From Oscheius tipulae (taxonomy: Eukaryota > Nematoda > Chromadorea > Rhabditida > Rhabditidae), in NCBI GenBank assembly GCA_037178975.1, contig JASJZH010000005.1, positions 3,100,001 to 3,164,000 on the forward strand: a stretch of DNA of 64,000 nt. Direction: 5' to 3'. Position numbers and translations under genes: made by a program. Every line of letters starts with the position of its first letter. Position 1 is the first letter of the stretch. This document shows positions 25,870-39,000 of this stretch, piece after piece. The notes beneath the pieces were generated by a model, which was not told the origin of the DNA, ran no database searches, and saw only the letters and a list, made by a program, of their open reading frames with translations.

Positions 25870-26642
25870 TTATATGTGTTCCTCCTTGCCTGTCCAGTCG
25901 AGTTTGGCCGGTTCCTCGGCTCCATAGATGGTGACGGAGATGTTCTTGACCATCTTGAGCATCTCGTCATAGTTGTCCGCTTTGTTGAGGCCGAGAAAGG
26001 CCATCTTGCAACTGAGGATGCTGCCGACGAAGCGTACCATCGAGTCAGGACGAGCCTTCCGGAACTCCTTGCCGTACGGTGTTCAGTCATAGAGACGACG
26101 CGAGATGCCAAAGTCGAAGATGTAGATCGTCCTGTTCGCTGTCGGATTCGAGCTGTTTTTTGGTTTTGGCGAAGTTTTGCGGCTTGACGAAGATTGTCTT
26201 TATCTCTTAGTGTTTCTGTCAATCTGGACTTACCGATACAGATAGTCAATCTCGTGAAGGTCGCGAATAGCCGTCAGTGTTTGAGAGTCCACAAAGAGAA
26301 CAGTCGGCTTGGTGAAGTAGTCCGTCTTGTCAGGGCAGATTTTCCTTCGGATGTCGTCAATCGACGGGGCCAGCATCGACATGACCATGTACTTAATGCC
26401 AGTCGCCTTGTCCTTTCCGCGATCGATGAACTCCGTGAAGTGTTTGCGCAGATTCGTCTTCTGGACAGTTTGCAGCACGGCAACTTCGGTCTTCAAAAGC
26501 AGCTTTCCCCTGTCCTGTTGTTTGTCCGCATTGGGTTCCGTCTTCACGGCTGACTCTCCTTCCACTTGCCGTTGGAACAGATGACGCGGTAGACGTCGCC
26601 GTATCCGCCACTGCCCAGCTTGTTTTGTACTCTGAAGATCAT
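25870..26642 (-). pseudogene. Casein-kinase-1/TTBK-like kinase, degenerate
   Basis: Protein kinase fold of the nematode-expanded CK1 group. Visible: start MIFRVQNKLGSGGYGDVYRV (glycine loop), then in another frame the VAIK-type lysine SAVKTEPN and a helix-C-like LLLKTEVAVLQTV, later LHEIDYLYR (position of HRD) and IYIFDFGISRR (DFG at 26107..26115). Defects: a 1-nt frameshift between SNGK and SAVKTEP (about 26560); no HRD Asp or DxKPxN in the spliced frame, although KPQNFAK is readable in a different frame after an A-run; TGA at 26083..26085 soon after the DFG; truncated C-lobe ending TAA at 25870..25872. The short intron is about 26190..26225. A relic, or an assembly with homopolymer errors. 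Confidence 0.7.
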
Positions 26643-26693
26643 TTGCTGTGAGTTGTGGGCAGAGAGGGACAGTATAAAATAATAAACAATGAA

Positions 26694-26990
26694 TTACGTC
26701 CAGTGCATGGAGACACCGCAGACGACGGTTCCTAAAGCGAGTAGCATAGACTGTGGCGATTCCGGTGTCTTAGCTACCTTTTTCTCCTGCAATAGGCCTT
26801 TCGAGACGGACGTGTTCCTGACGCTGTTTCTATTCACTGGTTTCATGACTGGAGTCTTCTCTCCCTTCGAGATACTCTCCCGACTCCGTCGCTTGTTGGC
26901 TGCCGGCACTTTCAGAGACGGCGGCTTCTGCACACTTGGATAAGCAGCTTGGCTGTGTAGAGAAGATCTTCTTCTTGATTTTAAAGCCAA
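26694..26990 (-). CDS. Basic Ser/Arg/Lys-rich open frame upstream of kinase
   Basis: Ninety-eight codons with a coherent basic, proline-containing composition (KSRRRSSLHSQ, NKRRSRESISKGEK, KTPESPQS). It ends CACTGGAC followed by GTAATT, and a CTCACAG acceptor lies just before the kinase ATG. It may therefore be a 5' exon of the kinase gene, although the phase does not fit without an indel. No known domain. Confidence 0.3.
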   Translation of the reverse strand: MALKSRRRSSLHSQAAYPSVQKPPSLKVPAANKRRSRESISKGEKTPVMKPVNRNSVRNTSVSKGLLQEKKVAKTPESPQSMLLALGTVVCGVSMHWT

Positions 26991-29330
26991 TCATTTTCCG
27001 AGAGCACAGTAGACGAGACTGAAATAGAGTGGTACACTTTTGGAGAGGTTACGCTTGACAGGACATTTCCTTTCAAGGCGAGTCAGGCTAGTAAGGGTTT
27101 CCGAACTTAAAGAAAGAGAGATGGAGAGAATATTCCTCTTTTCCAGAAACTTCCTCACTGATCTCTCAACCCTTCCCCGTCATTATATTCGAATCGCAAT
27201 TTAGATGGCCTCGCTATTCGTCGGTTCAAAGATCTCTTGGGGACCTCCTGACGTCTCTCCAGTAGTCAAGGGTTTTAGGCGACGAAATTGCCCTAGATGT
27301 ACTTCTCGCCACTCCAAAAGGGGGACCCCTCGTCCTATTGTGTTAGAGCCTGTTTTTCTCTCCTAAATTCTCGATTAAAATTGTTTCTGTCCCCGGCTAT
27401 AGACTTCAGCACTCCTCTGTTTACATTTATTCTCCCAATTCAGCTCTGGATCGTAATTGGGATTTGGAGGACCTGTGATCACAACAAATCGACAGCTAGT
27501 CTCTCCTGTCCTGTCTCACTGTCCAATTATCACACCTGACTAGTCATCGCTTGATTAGTACCTCTGTTCTTTGACCGCTTTGCTTCATGCGCGTCTTTGG
27601 ATCGCAATTCTTGATCTCTTCAGTGCAATCCCCCCTTTTACTAAAACAACAATCTCCAACTTATCGCTTCTTTGCAGAGATCAAGTTGTGATTCTGATTT
27701 TGTTCATTTGGTTTCTTGGAACTCGAAATCCGCTAGAAAGCTATGCATTGTCTCCTGATCGTTTTCTGTTCCATGTCAAGCTCTACAACACTTTATATTC
27801 TGTCGAATTCCCTCCAAAAGATTCTCCCTCTTGTTGATCAATTGTCCAACTCCACTTTCCTATTTGAACATCTGCCCATGGTCGTCTCATCGAGAACAAG
27901 CCTGCTGCTCAAACAGATCTCCGAAAAAATGACAGAGTTTCTTGATCTCTCTCTCTGCCCCAGCTCCCGTCAATCCCTCAGAAAATCCTCATCAGTGAAC
28001 AAGAAGCATCTTGAACAAGTGACCATCTGGTCTGTAATTGCTCTCTCCTCTTTCCCTTCTCGACTGACTAACTGCCTCTTATCCCACGCGACAGATCTCT
28101 TTCATTTCAACTTTTGAACCCCTCGAGGTCAAGCTTGTGGTGGACAGTTTGGCCTTTCTTTTGGCTCTCTTTTTTCTGTTTACTTAGTTTTTACGCGACT
28201 ATTCACAGTCTTCGTCACTCATTTTCGAGAGAGCGACTTGAACAAGGACGCACGTGTCTCGTTCCCTTTGAACTCTTTTGACTTTGGTGTAGAACCGATA
28301 AATGTCAAGCTCTGGCTAGACACAGTTTGAGTAGAATGTTCCTATAGCAGGGAAGTTCTTTTTTCTTATACTTCTGTCACAGGGCTGTCTCCACCATCGA
28401 ATTTACTAAATAGAGACTTATCGTGAGAAGCATTGGGTTGAGCCCTTTCTTGAAAGAATCCTAGAACTCTGTTCCTTCTGGACTCTATCTGTTTTACATC
28501 TTGCCACGAGTTATCAAAAGAGACAGTATATCAATTGTTCTGATTGCAACGGTACCATTGTTCCGTTTGCTATTTCAAGAGAATACAATAAAAACAGTTT
28601 GACAGAGACAGGATGCGATAGAATCTGACTGTGAAAATAGTATGGATATGGACACAGAGACAAAGTGTCAGTGGGACGACAGTGGAAAGTTTTCATTGCT
28701 CGCGTTACAGGTTCCCGACCATGATGTCTATTGAAACTGTCTCCTTTCGACAAGAGTACACCCTTATGCTCTCAAAACTGACCTCTGTTCTCTCGATGTA
28801 GATCTCTTTTGTTTGTGGCCCTTTCAAAAACCAAAATTCACTACTTCCCTGTCTCCTACCAGATTAATCAGCTGACATGGTCGGCTGTACTTGCTACACC
28901 GCCACTTGATGCATGTTCGTTCAGCAAATAGTAGCTAACAGGAAGAGAGAGTCAACAGGAGGGGCGAATAGAATCTTGTCGCTTTAGAGACTACTTTACC
29001 CGCCTTGTCCACCTCCTACCTGTTTGTTTTCTTTGCCCATGACGAGAGACGAGTGAGCGCGTGAGCTTGTCCGAAGGTGTCACCTTTGTACTCCCGCCTA
29101 CACGGCAGTTACTCACTAAAGTCTCGATAAAAAGTTCAGTATTCTTGGCGCCAAGTGTGCGAGATCGAGAAATTCAATACTCTTGTTCAAAAGATCGCTA
29201 AGCGATCAAGCTTCTGTGATCGGCTAGAGACGTGTTCCTTTTCCCTCCCTTTTTCAAATTTTAAACTGCTGGAATAAAGGGTCAAACCTCAGTGTTTGAG
29301 CTTGTAACTACTGGGATATTTGCCCAGAGA
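26991..29330. other. Gene-free stretch
   Basis: Pyrimidine-rich on the plus strand, with no splice-coherent exons. Open frames at 27571-28117 lack composition or motif support. A TATA-like GATAAAAAG occurs near 29127. Confidence 0.45.
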
Positions 29331-29434
29331 ATGAGTTGCATCTTTTCGTTGACTGCTCTTTTCGCCTTACTATTAGCTGTCCATCTACCGATCTTCGGTT
29401 ACGACCGGCCTCTTTGCCTCTCCTGTCTGCTTCC
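29331..29434 (+). CDS. Candidate signal-peptide exon
   Basis: ATG 29331 opens a classic signal peptide (MSCIFSLTALFALLLAVHLP) followed by YDRPLCLSCLLP and a GTAAGC donor in phase 2. Two Cys lie close to the predicted cleavage site, as in small secreted peptides. No in-phase downstream exon was identified, so the gene is incomplete or hypothetical. Confidence 0.35.
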
Positions 29435-30390
29435 GTAAGCTTCTACAAATCTTTGAACTTCACATTGTGACTCTTTAAAAAGCTAAGCAGGTCTTCATAA
29501 ATAATGGATCATCACCAACTTGAGCCTGTTTTCTTAAAAAGTCACTTGCTCTGTTCTTGTTCCTCGTCCTACCTTGCCTTGTTCCGTTTCACAATCAATA
29601 GTTTTAGAGGCTCAATAGTTTGCAAACCAAACATCGATTTTATTCACAAACGTTTGATTATCGGTACTACCACTAGTCCTACTCGTTTTCTCACAATCAT
29701 ACTTAAACGGGATAAAGTCATTGTATTATTACCTTTTTGGCATCTAACTTCTCCGGTTTTCTATCGTACTATCATTTTACGATCAAAGAAGAGCTTTGTG
29801 CGAATGTATATCAAGCTTCTTATTCATTACTTTTCCCACGTGCTCAGTTTAATAAAAGCAACAGTCAGTTAAATACAACTGTTAACAGGTCGTAGTCCCT
29901 TCCCGATCGGTGTTTGATCGTTGTTTTGTCCTCTTCGAGTAGCTTGTTACACATTACGGCTTTATCCCTCCTGTACAATAGACCCCTCGCCTCCGAGATC
30001 CAGACACTGATTCACTCGCCGAGTCAAGAGTGTCTCTGATCATTCCTCTCCCACACGCCATTATTGTTTTTCCATGAAATCTAGAGCGGCAACATTTTGT
30101 GGTGGCTGATGAAACCCAATCGTTGTGCCGGCCATTTGCTCTCCGCTCCTCATTTTGAAGCTGTCGCCTTTCACAGACACAATTGGCCAGGGCAGGCGCA
30201 CTTTAACTACTTTATTATGCTCAAATCTATGTTTTGTTCGTGAGCTTACCCTCGAAACACCAAGCTTGTGTGAGACATGAGACATTGAGGGCTTGCTTTG
30301 GATCTGAAAGACTACACGTTCGTCTCCTACCAGTCTTTCTTTTGCAGCGTCTGTTTCGGGGACAGAAAACGATCACGATTTTGTAGTCTG

Positions 30391-30442
30391 ACGATGTTCT
30401 GCAAAGCTATAGAGCAGATCAAGAGCTGCAGTTTGCAGAATA
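30391..30442. repeat. Palindromic repeat family P copy
   Basis: ATGTTCTGCAAAGCTATAGA then GCAGATCAAGAGCTGCAGTT and TGCAGAATAT; imperfect palindrome. Confidence 0.7.
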
Positions 30443-30484
30443 TCAAAATGCTGAAAAAAATATTTTTGACCTCTAAAAAATAGG

Positions 30485-30721
30485 CTAAAAGATGGTGGTG
30501 TTATAAGACGAGTAAGATGGTAGCGGTATTTTCAACTTTCCTGTGAGTGAAGGTAAAGGTGAAGTCTCTATACGAATCAACGGCAGAAATCCTTGAAGAG
30601 CTCTGTGGGTCAAGCTCCTCCGGGGAGTTGCGACGCCGACCGTTGCGGAGGCTTCCTGAGGGACCAGGTCGCGAGGCATTGAGTTCCAAAGCTGCTCAAC
30701 CTTTTGTAGGAACGCCTTCAC
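30485..30721 (-). mobile_element. Possible retrotransposon C-terminal relic
   Basis: The frame reads KAFLQKVEQLWNSMPRDLV. The LWNSxPxxL pattern is typical of the C-terminal end of many LINE polyproteins in invertebrates. No reverse transcriptase is found next to it. Confidence 0.3.
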
Positions 30722-31119
30722 CTTCGTAGCAAGCTACTACCAATTTGCCGACCTACGAGAGGATGGAAGCCTTGGTTGGGCCGCGGCGGGGTTTTTCTGT
30801 CTAGTAGACAATTAGTATGGTTATGGTTTCTAAACCATAGCCTCTCAATTAACCCAGATATCACCCCCGGTTACCATGACCCCATCGCCCTTACGATAAC
30901 TTAATTGGGGACTGACAATGAGCAGAGCAAAGAACTACCATTATCTGCAGATAAGTTGATTCCTTGAACGATTAAATTAAGCGCAAGAGACACGTGACCT
31001 CCCCCCAATAATTTTTAGTTGTCCAATCAGCCTCTTCCTGTTTATTTAGGCGGATCTTCCGAGCCTGCAACTTTTCTCATTCTTTTACGGGACAAAGGTT
31101 GTATTTTTGGAACCATTAA

Positions 31120-31170
31120 AGTTTTGCAAACTTGTAGGTTTTTATCTCCTCTACAAATTTGTAGAACATA
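31120..31170. repeat. Palindromic repeat family P copy
   Basis: TTTTGCAAACTTGTAGG, then CCTCTACAAATTTGTAGAAC; inverted arms as in the other copies. Confidence 0.65.
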
Positions 31171-31600
31171 ACAAATACGAAAAGTGAGGTCCTGGTTCTA
31201 AAAAGTGAGTTAGAAGTCGGAACCTCGATGTTCACAGTGCCAATAGGGAAACCTTTATGTTTCCTGCTCCGTCTATTGTTTACCGTAACAAAGCACGTGT
31301 GCAAACTACTCTGAAAATAGATGGTCTTCCTGTACTGATCTACCCATTTTTTGTCTGAAATCTGCAAAGTATCAAACGGAAATAGGCTTACAGTACGAAC
31401 TATTCTGGTTTCCGGACTGAACTGAGCTTCCTGGTCTATCCCAATGAATTCCAACAGTTCTGGCCTATTCCCTTACAAATTGTGAATCTTTTGACTACAG
31501 TTCGACTGCCCTTTCTCCCGAAAAACATCCATTTATTGCAATTCTCCCTCTCTCGCGCCCCGTGTGTCAGCTGGCCACTATCCATGAGCGAGGCAAGAGC

Positions 31601-31682
31601 GGCGAGATGGCCGAGTGGTCTAAGGCGCTGGTTTTAGGCACCAGTCTCCCCGGAGGCGTGGGTTCGAATCCCACTCTCGTCA
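31601..31682 (+). tRNA. tRNA-Leu (anticodon UAG)
   Basis: Acceptor stem GGCGAGA pairs with TCTCGTC with one G-U. A-box TGGCCGAGTGG, anticodon loop TTTTAGG with TAG, long type II variable arm (CTCCCCGGAG), and T-loop GGTTCGAATCCC. Discriminator A at 31682. A T-run terminator begins at about 31686. No intron. Confidence 0.95.
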
Positions 31683-32465
31683 ACGTTTTTTGGTGTTTTT
31701 TTTTCATGGATTTTTATGGTGCAGTTTGGTGACAATTAATTCTTAGCACCGGGTCGAATGAGGTAGCTTTCTTTATTCACCCATACAAACAAACACATAA
31801 ATTAGTTTTCAAATTCAAATCCAAATTTACTTCCGGGATCGCAATCACAAGTGTGGTCGTGCGCCGGGTCCCTAGTCCTGAGCCATTCAAATCCGTCAAT
31901 CCTGTCCTGTCGCATCCATGTAGTTGGACCTTGTCCTAGTCGTCTTCGGACATATAAAACATTGTAATCCGTGTTAATTTATACTTTCTGGATAAAAAAT
32001 AGTTATGGGACCCAAAATAAGTCACGCAACCCCCCAAATTGAAAAAATTTTCATTTTTTGGAACGTTCTGAGCCTGGAAAGCTCTCAAAATAGAAAACTC
32101 CTACGTAAAATCCTCTCTGTTTACCTTTGACTATTTTTAACGTATTTTTCGAGCCTAATTGCTCTTCCCACCAATTACGTATCCAACTTGTTTATGAGGT
32201 CAGAATAAGGTCTTTTCCTTTATCTATTCATCTCTCCGGCACTAATTGCCCAGCGCATGTTCTCTGGTTCTGATGGATGATCTACTGGTAATAATTGTTA
32301 TGAGGGACCTCTCTTATTTTGAATTTCTAATTGTTTACAGCCTCATCTCCCTAACAAACTCCCTGGTCCTTGGCAAATTGATCAACATCCTGGGTTTAAT
32401 TGTGAAATCGTAATTAAGCTGCTGACTCACTTTCGAAGCAGTATATCGGGTCAAAGACTACTTTT

Positions 32466-32528
32466 TCGGTTTTGTGATCTTTTGCAAAGGTGTAGAGTAG
32501 ATCAAGATCTATAACTTTGCAGTACATC
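32466..32528. repeat. Palindromic repeat family P copy
   Basis: CGGTTTTGTGATCTTTTGCA then AAGGTGTAGAGTAGATCAAG and ATCTATAACTTTGCAGTACA; one of the best-preserved palindromes. Confidence 0.75.
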
Positions 32529-33205
32529 GCAAAACAGGAAAATCTATGTTATGGCTCGGAAAATTAGGTTAACTAAAACCAGTTAGGGTATCGCGCCTAG
32601 AAATTACGGTATCGCAGATCTCGGAACCGGTACCGTTACCCATGTCTTTTCGGGGCAGGACCCATTTTAAAGTTTTGTATATTGTCTCTTTGAACCAGAC
32701 TCTTTCTGCTTTTTCCTCATTTGGCACTCGAAACGTCAAGACGTCTACGAGGTGGCTATTTCCGCGTACGGTCATTTGACCGAGCAGGGCACTTGAATTA
32801 CAAAAGTGCCTAGTTCAGAGTACAAGAGGCCCTAATCACGTGAATTTGTGTTGCAGCAACAGCCCACGGAAGCCATTAAACCTCACCCTCCGCTACGTAA
32901 TTTTAGTGTCCGAAACTGAACTAATGTTCTCACAGCCACGTCATCACAAAGGCTCTTTTCTTTACAGAGCTCCAATTTTGGCTAGAAAAGACAGAGCTCT
33001 CTCTTATTGTGACCTTTGACGTATTTGGCGGAAACTGCAGACAGGAATTATTATTACCGAACCCGTTTACTCGTTATTCTCATACTCTTTCACTTTCCTG
33101 GGTTCGTGGGAGTGTACCTGTAGCAGAACTACGACTTTTAGACGACACCGGGAACGTGTTTAGCATCCTCAAAAACATAGTAAAATGCTCAAAAGATTAA
33201 TTTCG

Positions 33206-33281
33206 TTCCGACGGGGATCGAGCCAACAACGCTCTGCGGATTACGAGGCAAGATTACTAACCACTCGGCCACGTTGGAAAA
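33206..33281 (-). pseudogene. tRNA-Thr(CGT)-like relic
   Basis: On the minus strand: GTGGCCGAGTGGTTAG (A box), a CTCGTAA anticodon-type loop, and GGCTCGATCCCC (B box). The anticodon and acceptor stems are mispaired. A second plus-strand tRNA-like stretch (CTACTAGTTAGCAC ... GGTTTTAATCCC) follows at about 33310..33375. Confidence 0.4.
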
Positions 33282-35066
33282 TTTCGAAGCAGTGCGGGTG
33301 AGTTTCATCGCTTCGTAGTCTACTAGTTAGCACACTCGCGTAGTAATCTAGAGCTCACAGGTTTTAATCCCATAGATGACAAAAGTTATATCTGAACGTT
33401 TTCTAAGGTTTTCGACCACGCTGAAACGTTTTACGCTGACTATTTCAGTGGTACAAGCTTCGTTTCAGTCATTACAGCAGAGTACTGCGATTAGAAAGAT
33501 TTATAATTACGCACCACCCTCCCAGGTGCATTCTATATTTGCAGTCTACATTCCACAAACTACAAAATTTTGCGCGGGAGAATCTTCAATCCTTTCCTCT
33601 CCGTCTCCGGGTTCAAAGAACTATAAGTTGTTTCCCCGTTTTGGAAACCTTCAAGTGCACTCGACCCGGAAGAATTTGAAGAGAGAGAGAGAGAAGCTAT
33701 TTTACTCTAACTGGCTGTCGCGTCTGTCAAGACCACAAGTAGTTCCTTCGCGATGTAAATTAATCTTTCCCTGACATTTGCAAAACTTCCCCTCTCTCCT
33801 TTTTGATAAACACCAGCTCGGTCAGCGTAAGTTCTTCGAGCAATCCGATCCCTCCTTCTTCCAGAGCTCTCTCCTTCTCCGGCGCCAATCCTTCCAGTCA
33901 ACAGCCCACCCCTTTGTGTGAAGTTTGAAACATTTAATTGGAAAAAGGAGACACCTCTTACGTGACTCGTGTCGCAAAAAAAGCCTCATCTGCCTCGAGC
34001 CCCAAAATTAAAAATTCTTTCTTGATGGGTCTCATTTAGACTTTGTGTCGGATGCTTCGGGTCGAATTTTTCCCTTCAGCTACATTTTGTAGCTCTGTCA
34101 GAAACCGAAGCAACCATGATTCGAAATCCATAGGTCTTGGGCTCAACGTTCATCTGGAGGCACCTGCGCTGAAGAGCCTGAAGTTAACCAGCCGCATTCT
34201 AGGCGATTATCTTGCCTCATATCCCCTCCCCCTTCGGAAGGTATTCCAGCTTTCGAAACACCCCAAAAAATGCTCCCGAGTACGTACTAGTAAGATAACT
34301 TAACCAGATTTTGACTGCCAACTTTACCTGCTTGACCAGTTGCAAAACTTTTGCAACAAGAGCTGTCTGTCTCTTGGCCTCGCTCCTTTCAGACCAACAT
34401 GTGTTTCTTCGGCCCGAAATTTGAGCATTTTTCGCGGTCGGGACCGCAACGTCATGCGTCTTTTTACTACTTCCGCCTCAATGAAACCCTTTACTTTGTT
34501 TTTTAGAGAAGTTTTGAGTCCAAATGATCCAAATGCTCCCGGTTCCCACGACCTGGGTAAAGGAACACCACTAGAGACTCCTCAAACAGATTTCTCATCA
34601 AAGATCCCCCTTCCCTCCAGTTTCTCTCGACCTTTTCCTCCAAACTTTTATTCTTGGAGCTCCCGCCTAAAAGCGCATGAAGCGCCGTCACAATTTCACG
34701 CGCAGTTGATTCAACTGAGAGCTAAAGAGAAACATTTAGACGATCATCGGTCGAGAATCACCTCTCCTTCTTTTTTGTTTTATCTTTAGGAGTCCTAAGA
34801 TTTTAAATCCCAAGGAGAATTGAGAGAGTCTCAAAGACCTCATTGTCTACCCTCTTTTGGAGGAAAAACACCACTTCTTGTCTGAACAATAGAGGATTAC
34901 TCAATTAAGCGGCAACGGTTGTGTTTTTTTTTGGACTAGCTGGAGATTTCCTGGGTCCCGTAGAATATTATTTAAGCTCCCTGACAGTCCCTAATATAGT
35001 TCTCTTACCGAAATCCACCGCCGGATCTTTGTTTTTGAGCCCGAAGAATGAAGTTTTTCACAAAAT

Positions 35067-35118
35067 GATGTTTTGCAAAGTTGTAGAGCAGACCAAATTC
35101 TACAACTTTCCAAAACAT
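35067..35118. repeat. Palindromic repeat family P copy
   Basis: ATGTTTTGCAAAGTTGTAGA then GCAGACCAAATTCTACAACT and TTCCAAAACAT; a nearly perfect inverted repeat. Confidence 0.8.
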
Positions 35119-36091
35119 TGCAGGAACTAAAAAGTACGTTTTGGGCCCGAAATTGGCCCACAAAGTACGAGAGCGTAACTGTCATGCTGACAACTGTTCC
35201 AAACCGAAGATCTCATATTCTGAACACGTCCCTCTGATTACATTAGTTATATATACACTCAGGGCATGAACACGTGTCTGTTTCCTCGTTCTCTAGCTGA
35301 TTCGCTTCAATATTCAGGACCTCGTTTACCTGGCCTTTGAACTCGAAAACAATCAAGTTCTTCCTTATAGAGATTTGAAATCGTTTTGGCCTTTAGCCCC
35401 TTTTCTGAAACATTGTTCTGAAAAAGGATATCGCGCGAGCGAGTGAAAGAGACACCTCATAAACATGTCATTTCAACTTTGTTGATTCCTTTGAAATAAT
35501 AGGGAGGCGAGACTCTCTGGAGAGAGAGGACAAACCTAAAATGTCTCTCATACATACTCAAGATGGGTTCGTCCTTGTCCTTGTCTGCTATTTTAGTTGA
35601 GTTGTAATGTTTATGGGAGTATCGTTCTCCTCCAACTGTGACCACTGTTGTCTTCGGTTGGCTGCTCATCCAATACTGGTCAAGCAAAATGCAAGTTTAA
35701 TCGACCAAACTTGGAAACAAGCTGTTGAAATAGTGAACATCCATGAAACAATCTTATCTTCCTGCTCTGAGCGAAAATATAGCCTCGACCAAACCTTGAC
35801 ATGAGTACGACGGAATTCTGTCTTGTCTCTGTGCTAATCAGAACAAGTCTATCTTTAGTCTTGCAATTGTCTTTCTCCTATACTTTCTCGTTCTGTCCCC
35901 AAACCCCATAATTCCAAACAATCTCTGAACTTGTCCCCTCTCCTTCTCTCTCCCTATCTGATGATTAGCTCCTCTTCAAAAAAGAGAGTCATTTAACCCT
36001 CGTGTGTACTCTCAAGTGAGAGTCTCACGTGGGGACCGTCTTCGACCCTGTTTCTCCATTTTTCCAAGTCTCACCCTTTCTATCTAGGTAG

Positions 36092-39000
36092 ATGAACGAG
36101 GTATCAGAGGAGTCGCCTCTCAGTCATCCGCTCATCCATTCGGCCTTCTTCCTTGCCTACGTCGCAGTCTTTCTCGGGGCCACAATTGGTAGGTTTCTAT
36201 TCTTTTTTTGGGCTGAAAAGCCGGCTATTTTTGGCAGCTACTTTGCCAGCTGACACACCCTCGTATTCTCAGGCTTCTCGCCTTACCCAGAGGGTCTTGT
36301 CACGCTTTGAACCCTGGGCTGTCTAGGAACGTCGAAATGTTGCTAAAATGGCCGTCTCCGTACATTCCAAGGTCAATGAGCCGTGTCGCGAGAGAATACT
36401 TCAAGAAATTTCACGTGATTTTAAGGAAGAACTGTGTCTTTTGTAGTGACAGGGGTCAGAAATCCAAAGTGCGCAATTAACATTCTGCTAGGAAGAAGTA
36501 AGAAGCTAGCAATTGATTCGAAGGCATGTCAGCTTTGGGTTTTCAGACAGGAAGTTGACAGGAAAATGCTGAGGCAGATTGGCATATCTTTACTATCTAT
36601 AGGGCGATGGCTTCTATGGTGGACTTTGTCTGTTTGTTTGTTTGTCTGTGGCAACCAGAAGCGAACATTTATTGGCAATTAGTTGGTTTCAAGGGTTTGA
36701 AAGTCAACATTGAAGTTTGAGATACAACGAGATTCTGTTACAAAGAGATACACAGTAGAACAAGAGTAGTTGGCGGCGAAGCTGTCTTTAGGCAGCTTGT
36801 AACTAGAACGAAACAGATTGACATGTTTACAGGTATAAGGAGACTGATTGGCCGTGGTAAGGTTTCGAAAGCTGTTTGCTAGTGAGAGTCCCTCAGAACT
36901 ATGTGAGCGTCTACAGTTGCTGTCGGTGGACACAAAATGACCTGTCAATTGATTCTGTCTTTATGTCAATTTCAAACACGGCAGGCTGACAGTTTTAGAC
37001 AGTAACTGGCATGCCAGCTTGCTCGACGATTTTGACAAGATGTCTTACAGGAAACATTGTCATCTTGGTCGTCTTCGTCTCTCAGCGACGAACTCGCTCC
37101 GTGACAAACTTCTTTCTCTGCAATTTGACAGTAGCTGATCTTTTGGTCGGTCTACTCTGTGTCATCCAGAATGGAGCCCAGTTTGTTCTCTTCGGTAAGA
37201 TTTCAAGTCTCTTTTGGTACCAAAAGTTCTAGAACATGGCAGCTGGCCCTTCGGGAGCTTCCTCTGCTACACCTACATCTACACATTGCACATGTTACCC
37301 AATGTCTCAGCTGGAATTCTGGTAAGACCTGATGATGGACAGTCAAGGAATGAAAGATCCCAGGTTCTTGTCTCTGTCGAGAGACTGGTAGCTGTGTACA
37401 GGCCCCTGAAAGTGAGAAGGTACTTCAGGAGGAAAGTACTGGTCAGCGGAGCGGCTTTTGTCTGGATCTGTGAGTTTCCTTCTACTCTTGCTTTTGGAAG
37501 GGAAACGCGACTGAAATAAGAACAGAAAACTATAGAAACAGTCCATAGATGGTCGACGGAGTTCCTTTTTCCTTGATACACAACTATTACTCTTTCGGCG
37601 TATTTTTCGAAACCAAGATGCAAAATATTTGTGATATTCTGCAATGTTATAATTTAAGATCTGCTCTACAACTTTGTGGAACATGACAAAGCTCAAAGAT
37701 GCCATATTCTGCTTGAAAAACGCGTTACAAATTGCCTATTTGGACGAGTATGCAATAATATTCTTTGCTTAAATTCACTGCTATTAAAATTAGTTGGTCG
37801 TCGCGCCCCATTAGCTCAGTCGGTTAGAGCGTTGTACTTATACGATGAAGGTCATGCAAAGGTCACCAGTTCGAGCCTGGTATGGGGCATGCTATTTTTG
37901 CCCTTATGGTCGATCCCATAGAATTGTTTTCAGGTTGATTGGCTTACCGCTCTTTCTTTTTTACTTACACCCAGTACTTTTTAGGTAGTGCGTTAATGAA
38001 CATTCCCTACTTCTTTGCCTCTCAACACATGCAGTTCAACGATGGGAAGGAGACTTTTTCTGTAAGTTTACAACCAATAAGCTCTCACCCATTCTGAAAA
38101 CCACTGTTATAATGTTCATCACTTGTTTGTGAACTCCATTCAGCGGCTTCATTTCTAATCATGTGTTCCCAGCTTCTGAGAGCATATCCAACCTTCTTAA
38201 TCGGCCAATCTCAGTCTACTTTCCCGGTGGTCGACTCACTTTAGCAACATGTATTCATTCTTTCCCAGTATTTACTGGTAGTCGAGTAGTATCCTCCAAA
38301 CTCTCCTTGCTACCCTGTCCAATCGTCTCTGTCTCCGTTATTGTCAGCCAGCCTTTTTCTGGTCACTTATATTAAATATAACGCTTCCTCCTAGTCATTT
38401 CGCAATGTTCATTCTGGCAAAGTCCCTGTTCCATGTTCTTTTGATCCAGTCACAATTTCCTGCGTCTGTCCAGTCTGCCTACCTTGTGAAAAAAAAACCA
38501 AGTGATCTGACTAATCTGCCCAAAAGAACATGGAGATCCCACAATAGTCAGTTTGGCATGAAGTAATCCTCCCGGGGTCTCTGACAGACACAGTTGACGA
38601 TTTTTCAGTGCCATTAAACCCTCAATATCCTCATTTCAGATGTGTTCCCGACGACATATAGAGTTCCGGGGCGTAAACGTTCTCAAACTCGTCACGATCG
38701 TCAATTTTGCCGTTTGGTACGCGGCTCCTCTCCTCACTCTTCTGTTCATCTACGCAGCTATCGGTCTAGTGGTCAGTCGGGCAGCCGACATTAGCAACTC
38801 GGCCAGAAACAAGCTCCTCTCCAATGGCAGCAATCACAGCAAAATTGGTAAGTTTCCCTGTAATCTCTCTGAAAAAGAATGGATTTGTAGGCTGTAGAAC
38901 CGACTCCTCGTCCGGAGGAGTCTCAATAGAGAAGAGAAGGAAAGTTGGGAGACTTTCCTTGGGGATTGTAAGCTCCTTCGCCCTGTGCTCTCTTCCTCGC

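Larger units (their letters stand above)
31690..36091. other. Non-coding stretch with repeats
   Basis: No supported protein gene. Holds palindromic repeat P copies (32466..32528, 35067..35118), tRNA-like relics at 33206..33360, and only short open frames. Confidence 0.5.
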
